From positions 35,346-99,345 of the forward strand of contig JAWSVB010000030.1 of NCBI GenBank assembly GCA_033852135.1: 64,000 bases of DNA, in the 5' to 3' direction. Positions 18,515 through 27,037 of this stretch are shown here, piece by piece. This stretch comes from QZLE01 sp033852135. GTDB taxonomy: Bacteria; Pseudomonadota; Gammaproteobacteria; QZLD01. Within the stretch, counting starts at the first letter, position 1; the number at the start of each line of letters is the position of its first letter. Below the pieces are notes generated by a model, which was given only the letters and a program-made list of their open reading frames with translations, searched no databases and was not told the DNA's origin. The position numbers and the translations under genes are program-made.

Positions 18515-19075
18515 TCAATCTTCATCCGAAAGAGCATATATGCCAGATAGGTTACGCATATAACCTTTATAATCCATCCCTTCGCCAAATATATACCTGT
18601 CTTCTACTGTTAAGCCGGTATAGTCAGCCTGCATATTCATAAACCTTCTATCATGCACTTTATCAACAAGAACTGCTGTTTTTACATCAGAGGCACCGCA
18701 CTCATCTTTACAGTATTCAATAATTCGCGCCAGTGTATGGCCTTCATCTAAAATATCATCAATTACCAGCACAACTTTATCTTTTAGAGATGACTTAGGT
18801 TTAACAACCCATTCAATATCTGCACCGGTGATACCCCCCCTATATCTCGTGGCGTGAATATAATCTACCGTAAATGGAAAATCCATTTTAGTTAATAACT
18901 TTCCAGCTGGTACTAATCCACCAACCATTACGCATAAGACAACAGGGTCTTTATCACCAAGTGTATCTGTTATTTCAACTGCCATACGCTCCAGTGCAAT
19001 TTCAATATCACCAGCTGGAACGATTAAATCAGCATTTTTTCTAACTCTTAACACCTCTTCAATCGAAGCTACCAC
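18515..19075 (-). CDS. Hypoxanthine(-guanine) phosphoribosyltransferase
   Basis: Purine salvage enzyme that makes IMP or GMP from the base and PRPP. It has the PRPP loop VVLVIDDILDEGHTL and a C-terminal LVDKVHDRRF, near 186 residues. The start is taken as GTG at 19075, because GGAG lies 7 nt before it; a TTG two codons upstream would leave only 1 nt. It is the first gene of a two-gene operon with the MTA/MTI phosphorylase, so hypoxanthine made by the phosphorylase can be recycled directly. Confidence 0.88.
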   Translation of the reverse strand: MVASIEEVLRVRKNADLIVPAGDIEIALERMAVEITDTLGDKDPVVLCVMVGGLVPAGKLLTKMDFPFTVDYIHATRYRGGITGADIEWVVKPKSSLKDKVVLVIDDILDEGHTLARIIEYCKDECGASDVKTAVLVDKVHDRRFMNMQADYTGLTVEDRYIFGEGMDYKGYMRNLSGIYALSDED

Positions 19076-19133
19076 AAACAATCTCCTTTTTTCTTAATTC
19101 AAGACTAGTAAATTAGTATTACTTCAAAGCACG

Positions 19134-19985
19134 TTATTTAAATCTTTTTAAGTCTTTATAATCGAATATCCATTCAGGGGTTATAAGTTTTCCTGAAGAT
19201 TTCGCATAATACCAGGGACCATTCCAAAATTTAGGGTTTTTCAGGATATGAATCTGCTGTGCTGGCATATAGCTTTGGGCAATTATAAAGGCTCTACTGC
19301 CATTAATATCTTCTGCAACATCCAATACAATAACGGCGTGTCCAGGGAATCCTCCCTGAATAAACAAATCACCTGGTAGCACTTTGGTAGCATCACTTAC
19401 TGGAGTTAACTCTTTTGAAAGAGATGCTGAGCCAGCGTACATAAAAATTGAATCCATATATTTTCTGAAATTTTTATATGATGAATCAGCTGCTGCTTTT
19501 TTTACCCATGAGACCTTATTTCCATTTATAACAGGCCGAATACCACGCGACCAACTTAGCCAAGATGCTTTATCACCGCTTGTATAATTAAAATGGATAT
19601 CTTCAAATCTACCAACAGAATATAAATATTCAGCTCGCAAGCGCATTGCAGCATCTGCACACTGTTGCAGATCTTTATTTCCTACATCTATATCGATAAT
19701 TGAGTGGTGCACAAGCTGGTTGAATTTTTTTTTGCCGTTAAAAAGGTGCACGGTATTGTTTTTGGTTACTAGTGGCAGCCCCCTTAACCATGAACCATAA
19801 CTCTTTATTTCAAGATCTAAACGTTTAAAACCTGCGGGAGTATCTATTGAATTTTGAACTGAAATATAATCACTATCTACTGATATCCATGAGTAGTTAT
19901 CACTAGCCACATCAGCAAAAACCACACCAGTAAAAGATAGAATTGAAAGAAAAGTAAGCGCTAGCCAGTAAATCCATTTACACAC
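19134..19985 (-). CDS. DUF4846 domain protein, exported
   Basis: A 283-residue protein with a signal peptide (ending VVFA) and the DUF4846 pattern: RLRAEYLY, a conserved LPGDLFIQGGFPGHAVIV segment and QSYMPAQQIHIL. The His and Cys-less NlpC/P60-like GHAVIV strand suggests a relative of that fold, but no activity is known to me. The start is a GTG at 19985 with AGGTGG 5 nt upstream. It lies 58 bp before hpt on the same strand and may be co-transcribed. Confidence 0.8.
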   Translation of the reverse strand: MCKWIYWLALTFLSILSFTGVVFADVASDNYSWISVDSDYISVQNSIDTPAGFKRLDLEIKSYGSWLRGLPLVTKNNTVHLFNGKKKFNQLVHHSIIDIDVGNKDLQQCADAAMRLRAEYLYSVGRFEDIHFNYTSGDKASWLSWSRGIRPVINGNKVSWVKKAAADSSYKNFRKYMDSIFMYAGSASLSKELTPVSDATKVLPGDLFIQGGFPGHAVIVLDVAEDINGSRAFIIAQSYMPAQQIHILKNPKFWNGPWYYAKSSGKLITPEWIFDYKDLKRFK

Positions 19986-20075
19986 ATCAACCACCTAAAG
20001 ATTATCTAATTTTATTATTAGGCCTTATCGAGTGCTACCATTTTAAATCCCATAGTAGCACTGATGTAATGTAGC

Positions 20076-20795
20076 TTATTGAAGCCTTTGAAGCAGTGTT
20101 TCAGGAGGCATATACCCTGGGAAAATCTTACCTGATTCTGTAACTATCCCTGGTGTACCACGTATCCCTATCTCGCGGGCTAGATTAAATTGTTCAGCAA
20201 TTTTATTGTCACAAGTTTTATCTGTTACTGTTTTACCATTTTTAAGATCTGTTAAGGCCTTCTGAGGTTCATCCGCACATACAGCAGAAACAGCTTTTCG
20301 ATATGATGCTGACTGTAAACCTGCTCTTGGCATAAATAGGTAACTTACCTGAATTCCTTTCTCAAGATATCCATCCATTTGGTTATGAAGTTTACGGCAA
20401 TATCCACAGTCAATATCTGTAAAAACAGCTACTTTATGTTTAATTTCTGTTTTAGGTTTATAAGTAATACCGCCATCAGCTACAGCTTGCTGCACAATTT
20501 TAGCTCTTGCTTCTTCTCTGATAGGAGTTGATAAATCTTTTCGCTGAGAGATATCAAAAAGATCCCCATCAAACATAAATTTACCATCTTCTGAAAAATA
20601 CAGCAGCTGTGCGCCTATTACTACTTCATACATCCCTTTTATTGGAGATGGTGAAACAACATCAACTGTTTTACCTGGCAAAATTGTTCCAATTGATTGT
20701 TTAATGGCAGTTAAATTTACAGTTTGCTGAGCAATCGAAAAGCTTGAAAAAATCATTGCCACAATCATGACAAATAAACGTAAACATCTAGACAT
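20076..20795 (-). CDS. dsbC: Thiol:disulfide interchange protein DsbC
   Basis: Periplasmic disulfide isomerase. It has a signal peptide (about 1-22), a dimerisation domain (23-90) and a thioredoxin fold with the active site Cys130-Gly-Tyr-Cys133 and the cis-proline loop GTPGIV. It is 239 residues, the normal size. In many gammaproteobacteria dsbC sits between xerD and hom; here all three are in the window but far apart, so the cluster has been broken up. It is monocistronic. Confidence 0.94.
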   Translation of the reverse strand: MSRCLRLFVMIVAMIFSSFSIAQQTVNLTAIKQSIGTILPGKTVDVVSPSPIKGMYEVVIGAQLLYFSEDGKFMFDGDLFDISQRKDLSTPIREEARAKIVQQAVADGGITYKPKTEIKHKVAVFTDIDCGYCRKLHNQMDGYLEKGIQVSYLFMPRAGLQSASYRKAVSAVCADEPQKALTDLKNGKTVTDKTCDNKIAEQFNLAREIGIRGTPGIVTESGKIFPGYMPPETLLQRLQ

Positions 20796-20987
20796 AATAA
20801 CTCTCTTTAGAATTAGCGTACAAAATCAAGTACATTGAATAACTATTATTCCATAGAACATATGACATCTTTCCCAGATAAATGTTCAAACCAGAATTAG
20901 CATTTATGACCAAGATTATACTAGCATCATTTGAAATAAGTACATATAGTACACACAAATTGCAATTAAACTAATTCAAAGGGAATT

Positions 20988-21695
20988 TTGTCCTACATGA
21001 AAAATGTTGATAATGCTGAAATTGAAAAGTTTAACAAAATAGCATCAGAGTGGTGGGACCTAGATGGTAAATTCAAGCCATTACACACACTTAATGAGAC
21101 TCGCATACAGTTTATCCAAGAAATAGCTCCCTTAAAGTCAATCAAATCCCTTGATGTAGGATGCGGTGGTGGGATTCTTACCGAAATGTTATGTAAAAAT
21201 GGGGCTAAAACATTTGCTATTGATATGGCAGAACAAGCACTTGAAATTGCAAAAAATCATGCAAGTGAGCATAACCTGGATATTAACTATATATTAAGTA
21301 CTGCAGAGAACTATTCACTAAACAATCATAATTCATTTGATGTTGTAACATGCATGGAAATGCTAGAACACGTGCCTGAACCTTATGATGTTATAGCTGC
21401 ATGTGCTCAAATGTTAAAAGTTGGTGGTACAGCCTTTTTTTCTACACTTAATAGATCAATCCCTTCATTTCTATTTTCAATAGTGGGTGCTGAATATGTA
21501 CTGAACCTCCTCCCAAAAGGTACTCACAGCTACGAGAAATACATTAAACCATCTGAACTATGCAAAATGTGCGCTGATGTTGGATTAGATATGATTGAAG
21601 TAAAAGGGATTAGCTATAACCCCGTACTGAACAGCTCAAAATTATCCAACAACCTTTCTGTAAACTATATAGCTGCATTTACTAAAACAAATTAA
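20988..21695 (+). CDS. ubiG: Ubiquinone biosynthesis O-methyltransferase UbiG
   Basis: SAM-dependent enzyme that does both O-methylations in ubiquinone synthesis. It has the UbiG start NVDNAEIEKFNKIASEWWDL, SAM motif I LDVGCGGGILTE and CMEMLEHVPEP. The TTG at 20988 is kept because AAGG is 5 nt upstream; an ATG at 20997 is possible but 14 nt from the SD. It is followed after 4 bp by a HAD phosphatase, the order also seen in Pseudomonas. Confidence 0.93.
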   Translation: MSYMKNVDNAEIEKFNKIASEWWDLDGKFKPLHTLNETRIQFIQEIAPLKSIKSLDVGCGGGILTEMLCKNGAKTFAIDMAEQALEIAKNHASEHNLDINYILSTAENYSLNNHNSFDVVTCMEMLEHVPEPYDVIAACAQMLKVGGTAFFSTLNRSIPSFLFSIVGAEYVLNLLPKGTHSYEKYIKPSELCKMCADVGLDMIEVKGISYNPVLNSSKLSNNLSVNYIAAFTKTN

Positions 21696-21699
21696 AAAT

Positions 21700-22359
21700 A
21701 TGAAAATACAAAATATCGAATGCGTATTATTTGATCTTGACGGGACTCTGCTAGATACAGCCCCAGATATGGTTGATGCAATAAATCAAATTCTTATAGA
21801 TAAAAACCTCAAGCCTAAACCATACAATGATTTGAGAAATATCGTTTCTCACGGTGGAGCAGCTTTAATTAAGGCGGGTCTTGAAATTGATGAAAGTGAT
21901 TCAGAATATGAACAACTTTTAAAAAAGTTTCTTGATATTTATAAGGCTAATATTGCAAATAAAACTTCACTCTTCCCTGGAATGGAGAAAGTTCTTAACA
22001 AGCTTGAAAAAGAACAAATCCCATGGGGGATAGTCACTAACAAACCTCACTGGCTTACATCTGATTTAGTTAATAAGCTTGAGCTTGATACACGTACAAA
22101 CTGTATCATTTCAGGTGATACGTTAAGCCAAAAAAAACCACATCCTGCCCCTCTTCTACATGCTTGTAAAATTTTAAATGTAGCACCAGAAAACACAATA
22201 TATGTGGGTGATGCCCAAAGAGATATCGAAGCAGGAAACAACGCTTCTATGCATACTCTTATTGCACTGTTTGGCTATATTGATGAGAAAGAAAAAACAG
22301 AGCTATGGCAAGCAGATGGTTTAATAGAAAAGCCAGAAGAGATACTTAAGTGGATTTAA
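21700..22359 (+). CDS. HAD phosphatase, Gph/MupP type
   Basis: A 219-residue HAD phosphatase with motif I FDLDGTLLDT, motif II VTNKP and motif III/IV KKPHPAPLL...YVGDAQRDIEAG. Proteins like this are usually annotated phosphoglycolate phosphatase (Gph). The gene directly after ubiG in Pseudomonas is MupP, a MurNAc-6-phosphate phosphatase of cell-wall recycling, so that role is a real alternative. No other recycling gene is in the window to decide it. Confidence 0.88.
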   Translation: MKIQNIECVLFDLDGTLLDTAPDMVDAINQILIDKNLKPKPYNDLRNIVSHGGAALIKAGLEIDESDSEYEQLLKKFLDIYKANIANKTSLFPGMEKVLNKLEKEQIPWGIVTNKPHWLTSDLVNKLELDTRTNCIISGDTLSQKKPHPAPLLHACKILNVAPENTIYVGDAQRDIEAGNNASMHTLIALFGYIDEKEKTELWQADGLIEKPEEILKWI

Positions 22360-22390
22360 TGTAGGAGGGTTTTATAATCGAAAATTGGCC

Positions 22391-22834
22391 CTAGATTATC
22401 TCACGCGCCATTACGATAGCATCCTCACGCCCTTTTTCTGCAGGGTAATAAGATTTACGCATACCAACCTCAACAAATCCGGCCTTATTATAGATACTAA
22501 TTGCTGCGGTATTTGATTCTCTAACCTCAAGAAAAATTGTATCGACATTTTTTTGAGCTACATCATTAATAGCTTCTCTTACCAAAGTGTTTCCAATTCC
22601 ACGCATGCGATGGTCTTCAGCCACACATACGTTTAGGATATGCGCTTCACCTGCAGCAAACGACTGCACAATATACCCAATAATTTCGCGACAATGCTCA
22701 TAGACCCAACAGTTGTAATTAACCTTAAGACAATCTTGAAAAATACCTTCAGTCCATGGAAAAGGATAATGAAGGTTCTCTAGCTCCAATACTTTAGGAA
22801 GATCACTGTGTTCCATCACTCTAATATTTGTCAC
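22391..22834 (-). CDS. rimI: Ribosomal protein bS18 (S18) N-acetyltransferase RimI
   Basis: GNAT-family acetyltransferase that acetylates the N-terminus of ribosomal protein S18. It has the acetyl-CoA loop VAEDHRMRGIGNTL and the RimI pattern LEVRESNTAAISIYNKAGF, then RKSYYPAEKGREDAIVM. The start is uncertain: a GTG at 22834 gives the usual family N-terminus (TNIRVMEHSDLPKV), while the longest frame begins with TTG at 22870. It follows the uracil-DNA glycosylase gene after 184 bp. Confidence 0.9.
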   Translation of the reverse strand: MTNIRVMEHSDLPKVLELENLHYPFPWTEGIFQDCLKVNYNCWVYEHCREIIGYIVQSFAAGEAHILNVCVAEDHRMRGIGNTLVREAINDVAQKNVDTIFLEVRESNTAAISIYNKAGFVEVGMRKSYYPAEKGREDAIVMAREII

Positions 22835-23018
22835 GCTATTTAATTCCACTTCTAAACACTCATAAATCAAAAAACAGCTTAATGTAAGTATAGTAGCGTT
22901 AAAAAACTCAAAATGTCAGTCGCAATTAACATGTGTGAATAATTATTTTATTTTTGCAGATACGATCATATTATATGTATGATACACATCTCGTAATAAA
23001 TGAGAAATGCTACTAGAT

Positions 23019-23957
23019 TTAATCAGACTGAGAGAGCAAAAACCTAACAAACTTAATATCATCCCATAACTTAGCTTTATCAGTAGATGAGCGTAACAAA
23101 TATTCGGGATGAAATGTAGCGATGAGCGGGATAGACCCACTACCATAATCATGTAACTGCCCGCGTAATTTAATAAGGGGAATATCACATCCGAGCAAGT
23201 TCTGGGTTGCTGATTCCCCAAGTGTTAAAATCACTTTAGGTTGAATCAACTCAATCTGTTTTTTTACAAAAGAAATACAGCTTTTCGCTTCACTTGTCTT
23301 AGGTTTATTCTGATCTTCTGGTGGGCAATGTACGATATTGGTTATAAAAACCTGATTGCGTTTCAGATTAATAGATCGGAGTAGATTATCTAGAAGCTGA
23401 TCAGTTTTACTAACTCCCCTTCCGCCCTGTTCGTACCCATTATGATCTGAACTTATATTAATTATCATAAGATCAGCCTGATCATCACCAACACCAAATT
23501 TTGCACCAGTTCTATTCTGATAAATTTCACACTGTGAGCAAGTAGAAATTATTTCATTTAACTGCTGTAAAGTGCTAACTTTTTCTAAATCGATTACTTT
23601 TAAGTTAGGATCTGCAACTTCATTTTCTTTGTGACTTAAAGCTATTTTAACTTCATTAGCTGGTTGGATTTTGGTTGGTTGAATTTCAGTTGGTTGGGCT
23701 TTAGCTGACTGGGCTTTGGTTGACTGAGATATGGTTGATTGTGCTGTGGTTTGTTTACTTGTCTCTTGGTTAAGATTTAGATCTGGTGTTTGATCTGACC
23801 TTTGATCCAGAGGCTTTTCAGCAACTATCTCTACATCATTTTCAGCAGCATCAGCAACAACAGAGGCTTGAGTTGATTCTCTCAAATCCCACTGATCTAT
23901 ACCGATTAGTTTTAGGTACTGATTTTTAGATAGCTTCTGCACAATATTATTAAACAT
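23019..23957 (-). CDS. Uracil-DNA glycosylase family 4, divergent
   Basis: A 312-residue protein of the family 4 (4Fe-4S) uracil-DNA glycosylases. The four cluster cysteines are present (Cys140, Cys143, Cys211, Cys227), as are the late motif FHPEYLLR (His283) and GESATQNLLG. However the usual first motif GEAPG..ED is replaced by INISSDHNGYEQGGRG, so the uracil-binding loop is altered and activity may be changed. Residues about 70-100 are a low-complexity linker of 5-residue repeats. It is related to the phage SPO1 polymerase N-terminal domain. Confidence 0.8.
   Translation of the reverse strand: MFNNIVQKLSKNQYLKLIGIDQWDLRESTQASVVADAAENDVEIVAEKPLDQRSDQTPDLNLNQETSKQTTAQSTISQSTKAQSAKAQPTEIQPTKIQPANEVKIALSHKENEVADPNLKVIDLEKVSTLQQLNEIISTCSQCEIYQNRTGAKFGVGDDQADLMIINISSDHNGYEQGGRGVSKTDQLLDNLLRSINLKRNQVFITNIVHCPPEDQNKPKTSEAKSCISFVKKQIELIQPKVILTLGESATQNLLGCDIPLIKLRGQLHDYGSGSIPLIATFHPEYLLRSSTDKAKLWDDIKFVRFLLSQSD
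23660..23751 (-). repeat. Degenerate 15-bp tandem repeat inside the glycosylase gene
   Basis: About six in-frame 15-bp units encode the 5-residue repeats AQSTI, SQSTK, AQSAK, AQPTE, IQPTK and IQPAN. It makes a flexible Gln/Thr-rich linker between a short N-terminal tail and the glycosylase domain. Confidence 0.75.
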
Positions 23958-23979
23958 TTATAATCCAGATATAGGAAAA

Positions 23980-23999
23980 AGGGCTATAAAAATAGCCCT
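23980..23999 (-). terminator. Rho-independent terminator of leuA
   Basis: Stem AGGGCTAT with ATAGCCCT and a TTTT loop on the minus strand, followed by TTTTTCC, 15 bp after the leuA stop. Confidence 0.85.
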
Positions 24000-24013
24000 A
24001 AATAATCCTAACT

Positions 24014-25567
24014 CTATACCTCGTCAACTTGAGGGTGTTTTCTGTCGCCTTTGGTAAACATCAAATTTAGTGCATTAACATAGGCTTTAGCAGATGCAAT
24101 CACAATGTCCGTGTCTGATCCATGCCCATTAACAATGCTACCCTCTTTTTCAAGACGAACTGTAACCTCACCCTGAGAATCAGTTCCACTTGTAACATTG
24201 CTAACAGAGTATAACTGCAACTCCGAATCACTAATTATAATCTCTTCAATAGCGCGATAAACAGCATCAACTGGGCCACTGCCCTCTTTCTCTGCAGATT
24301 TTTCATCACCATTAACAATCAATGTTACCTTAGCAAAAGGAACTTCACCCGTTTCTGACTTAGAACAAAGAGAAACTAACTTAACAATCTCATTAGCACT
24401 CTCGACACCGCTATTAGTTACCAATGCCTGAAGGTCTTCATCAAAGATGTCATGCTTTTTATCTGCTAACTCTTTAAAGCGTCCAAATGCCTCATTCAAT
24501 TCATTTTCTGATGAGAACTCAACACCTAAATCAGCTAACCTAGCTTTAAATGCATTACGACCAGAGTGTTTGCCAAGTACAAGGCTATTTTCACCCCAAC
24601 CAACATCCTCTGCACGCATAATTTCGTATGTTTCACGGTTCTTTAAAACACCATCTTGGTGAATACCGGCCTCATGAGCAAATGCGTTAGCACCAACAAT
24701 CGCTTTATTTGGCTGCACAGCAAATCCAGTTATTCCAGAAACCAACTTAGAACATGAAACAATTTGAGTAGTATCAATAGATGTATCACATTGGAAAAGG
24801 TCTTGTCTGGTACGAACAGCCATCACAACCTCTTCTAATGAACAGTTTCCAGCTCTTTCACCAAGACCATTAATAGTACACTCAACCTGTCTTGCACCAT
24901 TTAAAACAGCAGATAGAGAGTTCGCTGTTGCTAAGCCAAGGTCATTATGACAGTGGACAGAAAATACAGCCTTATCAGCATTTGGAACTGTCTCAATAAT
25001 ATGTTTTATCAAGGAGCCAAACTGGTCAGGTACATTATAACCAACAGTATCGGGAATATTGATTGTTTTAGCACCAGCAGATATTACAGCCTCAATAATT
25101 CTGCATAAAAACGCTGGATCTGAACGCCCAGCATCTTCAGGTGAAAACTCAACATCATTAGTATACTTTAGTGCTCTTTTTACAGCCCAAATAGCTTGCT
25201 CAACTACTTCATCAGGCTCCATCATCAATTTTTGTTGCATATGGATTGGTGATGTCGCAATAAAAGTATGGATCCTTGGCGATACCGCATCTTTTAGTGC
25301 AGCACCGGCCCGATCAATATCCTCTTTTCTAGCACGAGCAAGACCACAGACACTGCTAGATTTTACTGCAGCGGCAACAGCTTGAACCGAGTCAAAATCA
25401 CCCTGACTAGATGCTGGAAATCCAGCTTCCATAACGTCAACCTGAAGTTTTTCAAGCATCTTCGCTATGCGAACTTTTTCATCTTTAGTCATTGATGCGC
25501 CAGGACTCTGCTCACCGTCTCGCATCGTTGTGTCAAATATTATTAACTTATCTTTATCATTACCCAT
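24014..25567 (-). CDS. leuA: 2-Isopropylmalate synthase
   Basis: First committed enzyme of leucine synthesis: acetyl-CoA plus 2-oxoisovalerate gives 2-isopropylmalate. The 517-residue protein has the HMGL-like catalytic motif DTTMRDGEQSPGASM, GCTI-like HCHNDLGLA, GERAGN and a C-terminal regulatory LeuA allosteric domain. The start is ATG 25567 with GGAG 7 nt before it. An in-frame extension of 60 codons upstream is part of the leader, not the protein. A Leu-rich leader peptide and a promoter lie upstream. leuBCD are not adjacent. Confidence 0.96.
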   Translation of the reverse strand: MGNDKDKLIIFDTTMRDGEQSPGASMTKDEKVRIAKMLEKLQVDVMEAGFPASSQGDFDSVQAVAAAVKSSSVCGLARARKEDIDRAGAALKDAVSPRIHTFIATSPIHMQQKLMMEPDEVVEQAIWAVKRALKYTNDVEFSPEDAGRSDPAFLCRIIEAVISAGAKTINIPDTVGYNVPDQFGSLIKHIIETVPNADKAVFSVHCHNDLGLATANSLSAVLNGARQVECTINGLGERAGNCSLEEVVMAVRTRQDLFQCDTSIDTTQIVSCSKLVSGITGFAVQPNKAIVGANAFAHEAGIHQDGVLKNRETYEIMRAEDVGWGENSLVLGKHSGRNAFKARLADLGVEFSSENELNEAFGRFKELADKKHDIFDEDLQALVTNSGVESANEIVKLVSLCSKSETGEVPFAKVTLIVNGDEKSAEKEGSGPVDAVYRAIEEIIISDSELQLYSVSNVTSGTDSQGEVTVRLEKEGSIVNGHGSDTDIVIASAKAYVNALNLMFTKGDRKHPQVDEV

Positions 25568-25691
25568 TATCTTTCTCCGGGCCAAACCTGTAGATAATTC
25601 CATATAAAATACAGGTGAATACAACCGAGTTTGCAGCACTTCCGTAACCGCCAAAAAACTAATCTGATATGCGTGCCTCGCCAGGTTAAGA

Positions 25692-25817
25692 TCAACTGCC
25701 CAAAGGCAGGAGTCGCAGAACAAGAAGGAGAAGTTGAGTTGGAGCAAAAAATGACACAGCAGATTTCGCTACTGAAGAGCGAGCATTGCCTATGTAATAT
25801 CTTACTATATTTGCCAT
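25692..25817 (-). CDS. Leucine-rich leader peptide of leuA
   Basis: A 41-codon frame between the leuA promoter and leuA. Its last 14 residues hold eight leucines, ending QLLLLVLRLLPLGS, so ribosome stalling at low charged tRNA-Leu can be expected to control leuA. The ATG (25815-25817) is about 30 nt after the predicted transcript start. The SD is weak; a GTG 21 codons before the end would give a shorter peptide. The final codons form a small CTGCC/GGGCAG hairpin. The antiterminator/terminator pair itself could not be resolved by eye. Confidence 0.72.
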   Translation of the reverse strand: MANIVRYYIGNARSSVAKSAVSFFAPTQLLLLVLRLLPLGS

Positions 25818-25853
25818 TTAATAAGCGATCCGAAAAATTTCCAACTTACCTAG

Positions 25854-25882
25854 ATAATAGCGAGTCTTTGTAGTGCAGCCAA
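25854..25882 (-). promoter_or_regulatory. Promoter of the leuA leader
   Basis: On the minus strand, -35 TTGGCT (25877-25882) and -10 TATTAT (25854-25859) are separated by exactly 17 bp. The predicted start of transcription is near 25847. Confidence 0.65.
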
Positions 25883-26028
25883 GAGGCAATTTAGAAAAAA
25901 CGTATTTTTTTTATGATATTGAGAAAAAAGATGATATTTGACGTTTATTAACTTAGTTTTTAAGCAAATTATTCGATGTAAAAATCCAGTTTTTATTTAA
26001 TCAAGCTCATAATTAAACAGATAAATAA

Positions 26029-26057
26029 AAAGCCGCTGGTTATCAACCAGCGGCTTT
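26029..26057 (-). terminator. Rho-independent terminator of pssA
   Basis: A perfect 13-bp stem AAAGCCGCTGGTT/AACCAGCGGCTTT with a 3-nt loop, followed on the minus strand by TTTTTATTTAT, 30 bp after the pssA stop. Confidence 0.93.
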
Positions 26058-26087
26058 AGAAGAACATTTATAACTAACCTGGGGATA

Positions 26088-26996
26088 TTACTGTTCTTTG
26101 CCTTCAGAAGTGCCTTCAGAAGCAGCACCCTCAGAAATATCTTCAGGAGCTTCATCATCAACATTATCAGCAATAATATCTAGTTCAGGCTCAAGTTTTG
26201 AGGCTCCAGCGTCTGCTTTCTTCTGTAAACGTTTTTTTCTCACTTCCATAATGGTCCATATTGGGCCAGAAAAACCGTAACCAATGAAAACAACTAAAAC
26301 TACGACAACAGGAATTAAGTAGATACCAGCAAGAATTAAAACAATGGCAACAATATTTATAAATGAAACTTTTTTGTACTTATCGATATCTTTAAAGCTG
26401 TAATATCTAACATTACTAACCATCAATATACCTGTAGCAACAACAGCAAATAAGCAGGCAGAAGAAATTAAGGTTTGTGGCAAGACTTGCTTTAACCCAT
26501 AGTGCTCACCTGCTAATACTATACCCATAAGAATTGCTGCCGCTGCAGGGCTGGCTAAGCCTTGAAAATATTTTTTATCAATCACTCCAACCTGAGTATT
26601 AAAGCGGGCTAATCGCAATGCTGCACAAGCTGTATAAATAAAGGCACCTAACCAAGCAACCTTACCTAAAATTGGGCCATGATTTATAAACTCTTTTAAT
26701 GCCCAATGGTACATAACTAGGGATGGAGCTACGCCGAAAGAGATCATGTCAGATAAGCTATCATATTGAACCCCAAAATCACTTTGGGTATTTGTCATAC
26801 GAGCAACTCTGCCATCTAATCCGTCAAAAATCATCGCAAGAAAAATAGCTATTACAGCAGATTTGTAATTTCCATTTGTAGCCGCTCCAATTGCATAAAA
26901 GCCACCAAACAACGCTGCGGTTGTAATAGTATTAGGCAATAGGTAGATTCCTCTACGGCGTTTCTTTTTTGTTTTTTCTTCCATTAAATTTTCCAT
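26088..26996 (-). CDS. pssA: CDP-diacylglycerol-serine O-phosphatidyltransferase
   Basis: Inner-membrane enzyme that makes phosphatidylserine. It has the CDP-alcohol phosphotransferase motif DGLDGRVARMTNTQSDFG (DGx2ARx8Gx3Dx3D) and about six to eight membrane segments. At 302 residues it carries an extra C-terminal tail of about 50 residues, basic and then very acidic (Glu/Asp/Ser/Ala-rich). The start may be M1 or M5. It is the Bacillus/subclass II-like type, not the peripheral PssA of E. coli. Confidence 0.9.
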   Translation of the reverse strand: MENLMEEKTKKKRRRGIYLLPNTITTAALFGGFYAIGAATNGNYKSAVIAIFLAMIFDGLDGRVARMTNTQSDFGVQYDSLSDMISFGVAPSLVMYHWALKEFINHGPILGKVAWLGAFIYTACAALRLARFNTQVGVIDKKYFQGLASPAAAAILMGIVLAGEHYGLKQVLPQTLISSACLFAVVATGILMVSNVRYYSFKDIDKYKKVSFINIVAIVLILAGIYLIPVVVVLVVFIGYGFSGPIWTIMEVRKKRLQKKADAGASKLEPELDIIADNVDDEAPEDISEGAASEGTSEGKEQ

Positions 26997-27037
26997 CTCG
27001 ATAATCCAGTTTATTTTCCATCTTATAATGGTTAAAG

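Noticed and set aside
20031..20062. Terminator after dsbC (AGTGCTAC/GTAGCACT)
   Set aside because: The 8-bp stem has a 16-nt loop and no T-run on the minus strand, so support is too weak for a feature.
21700..22359. Definite phosphoglycolate phosphatase
   Set aside because: The ubiG neighbourhood fits MupP as well; motifs do not separate the two.
25568..25747. N-terminal extension of leuA by 60 codons
   Set aside because: A good SD lies before ATG 25567 and the protein family starts there; the extension overlaps the leader peptide in another frame and is not like LeuA.
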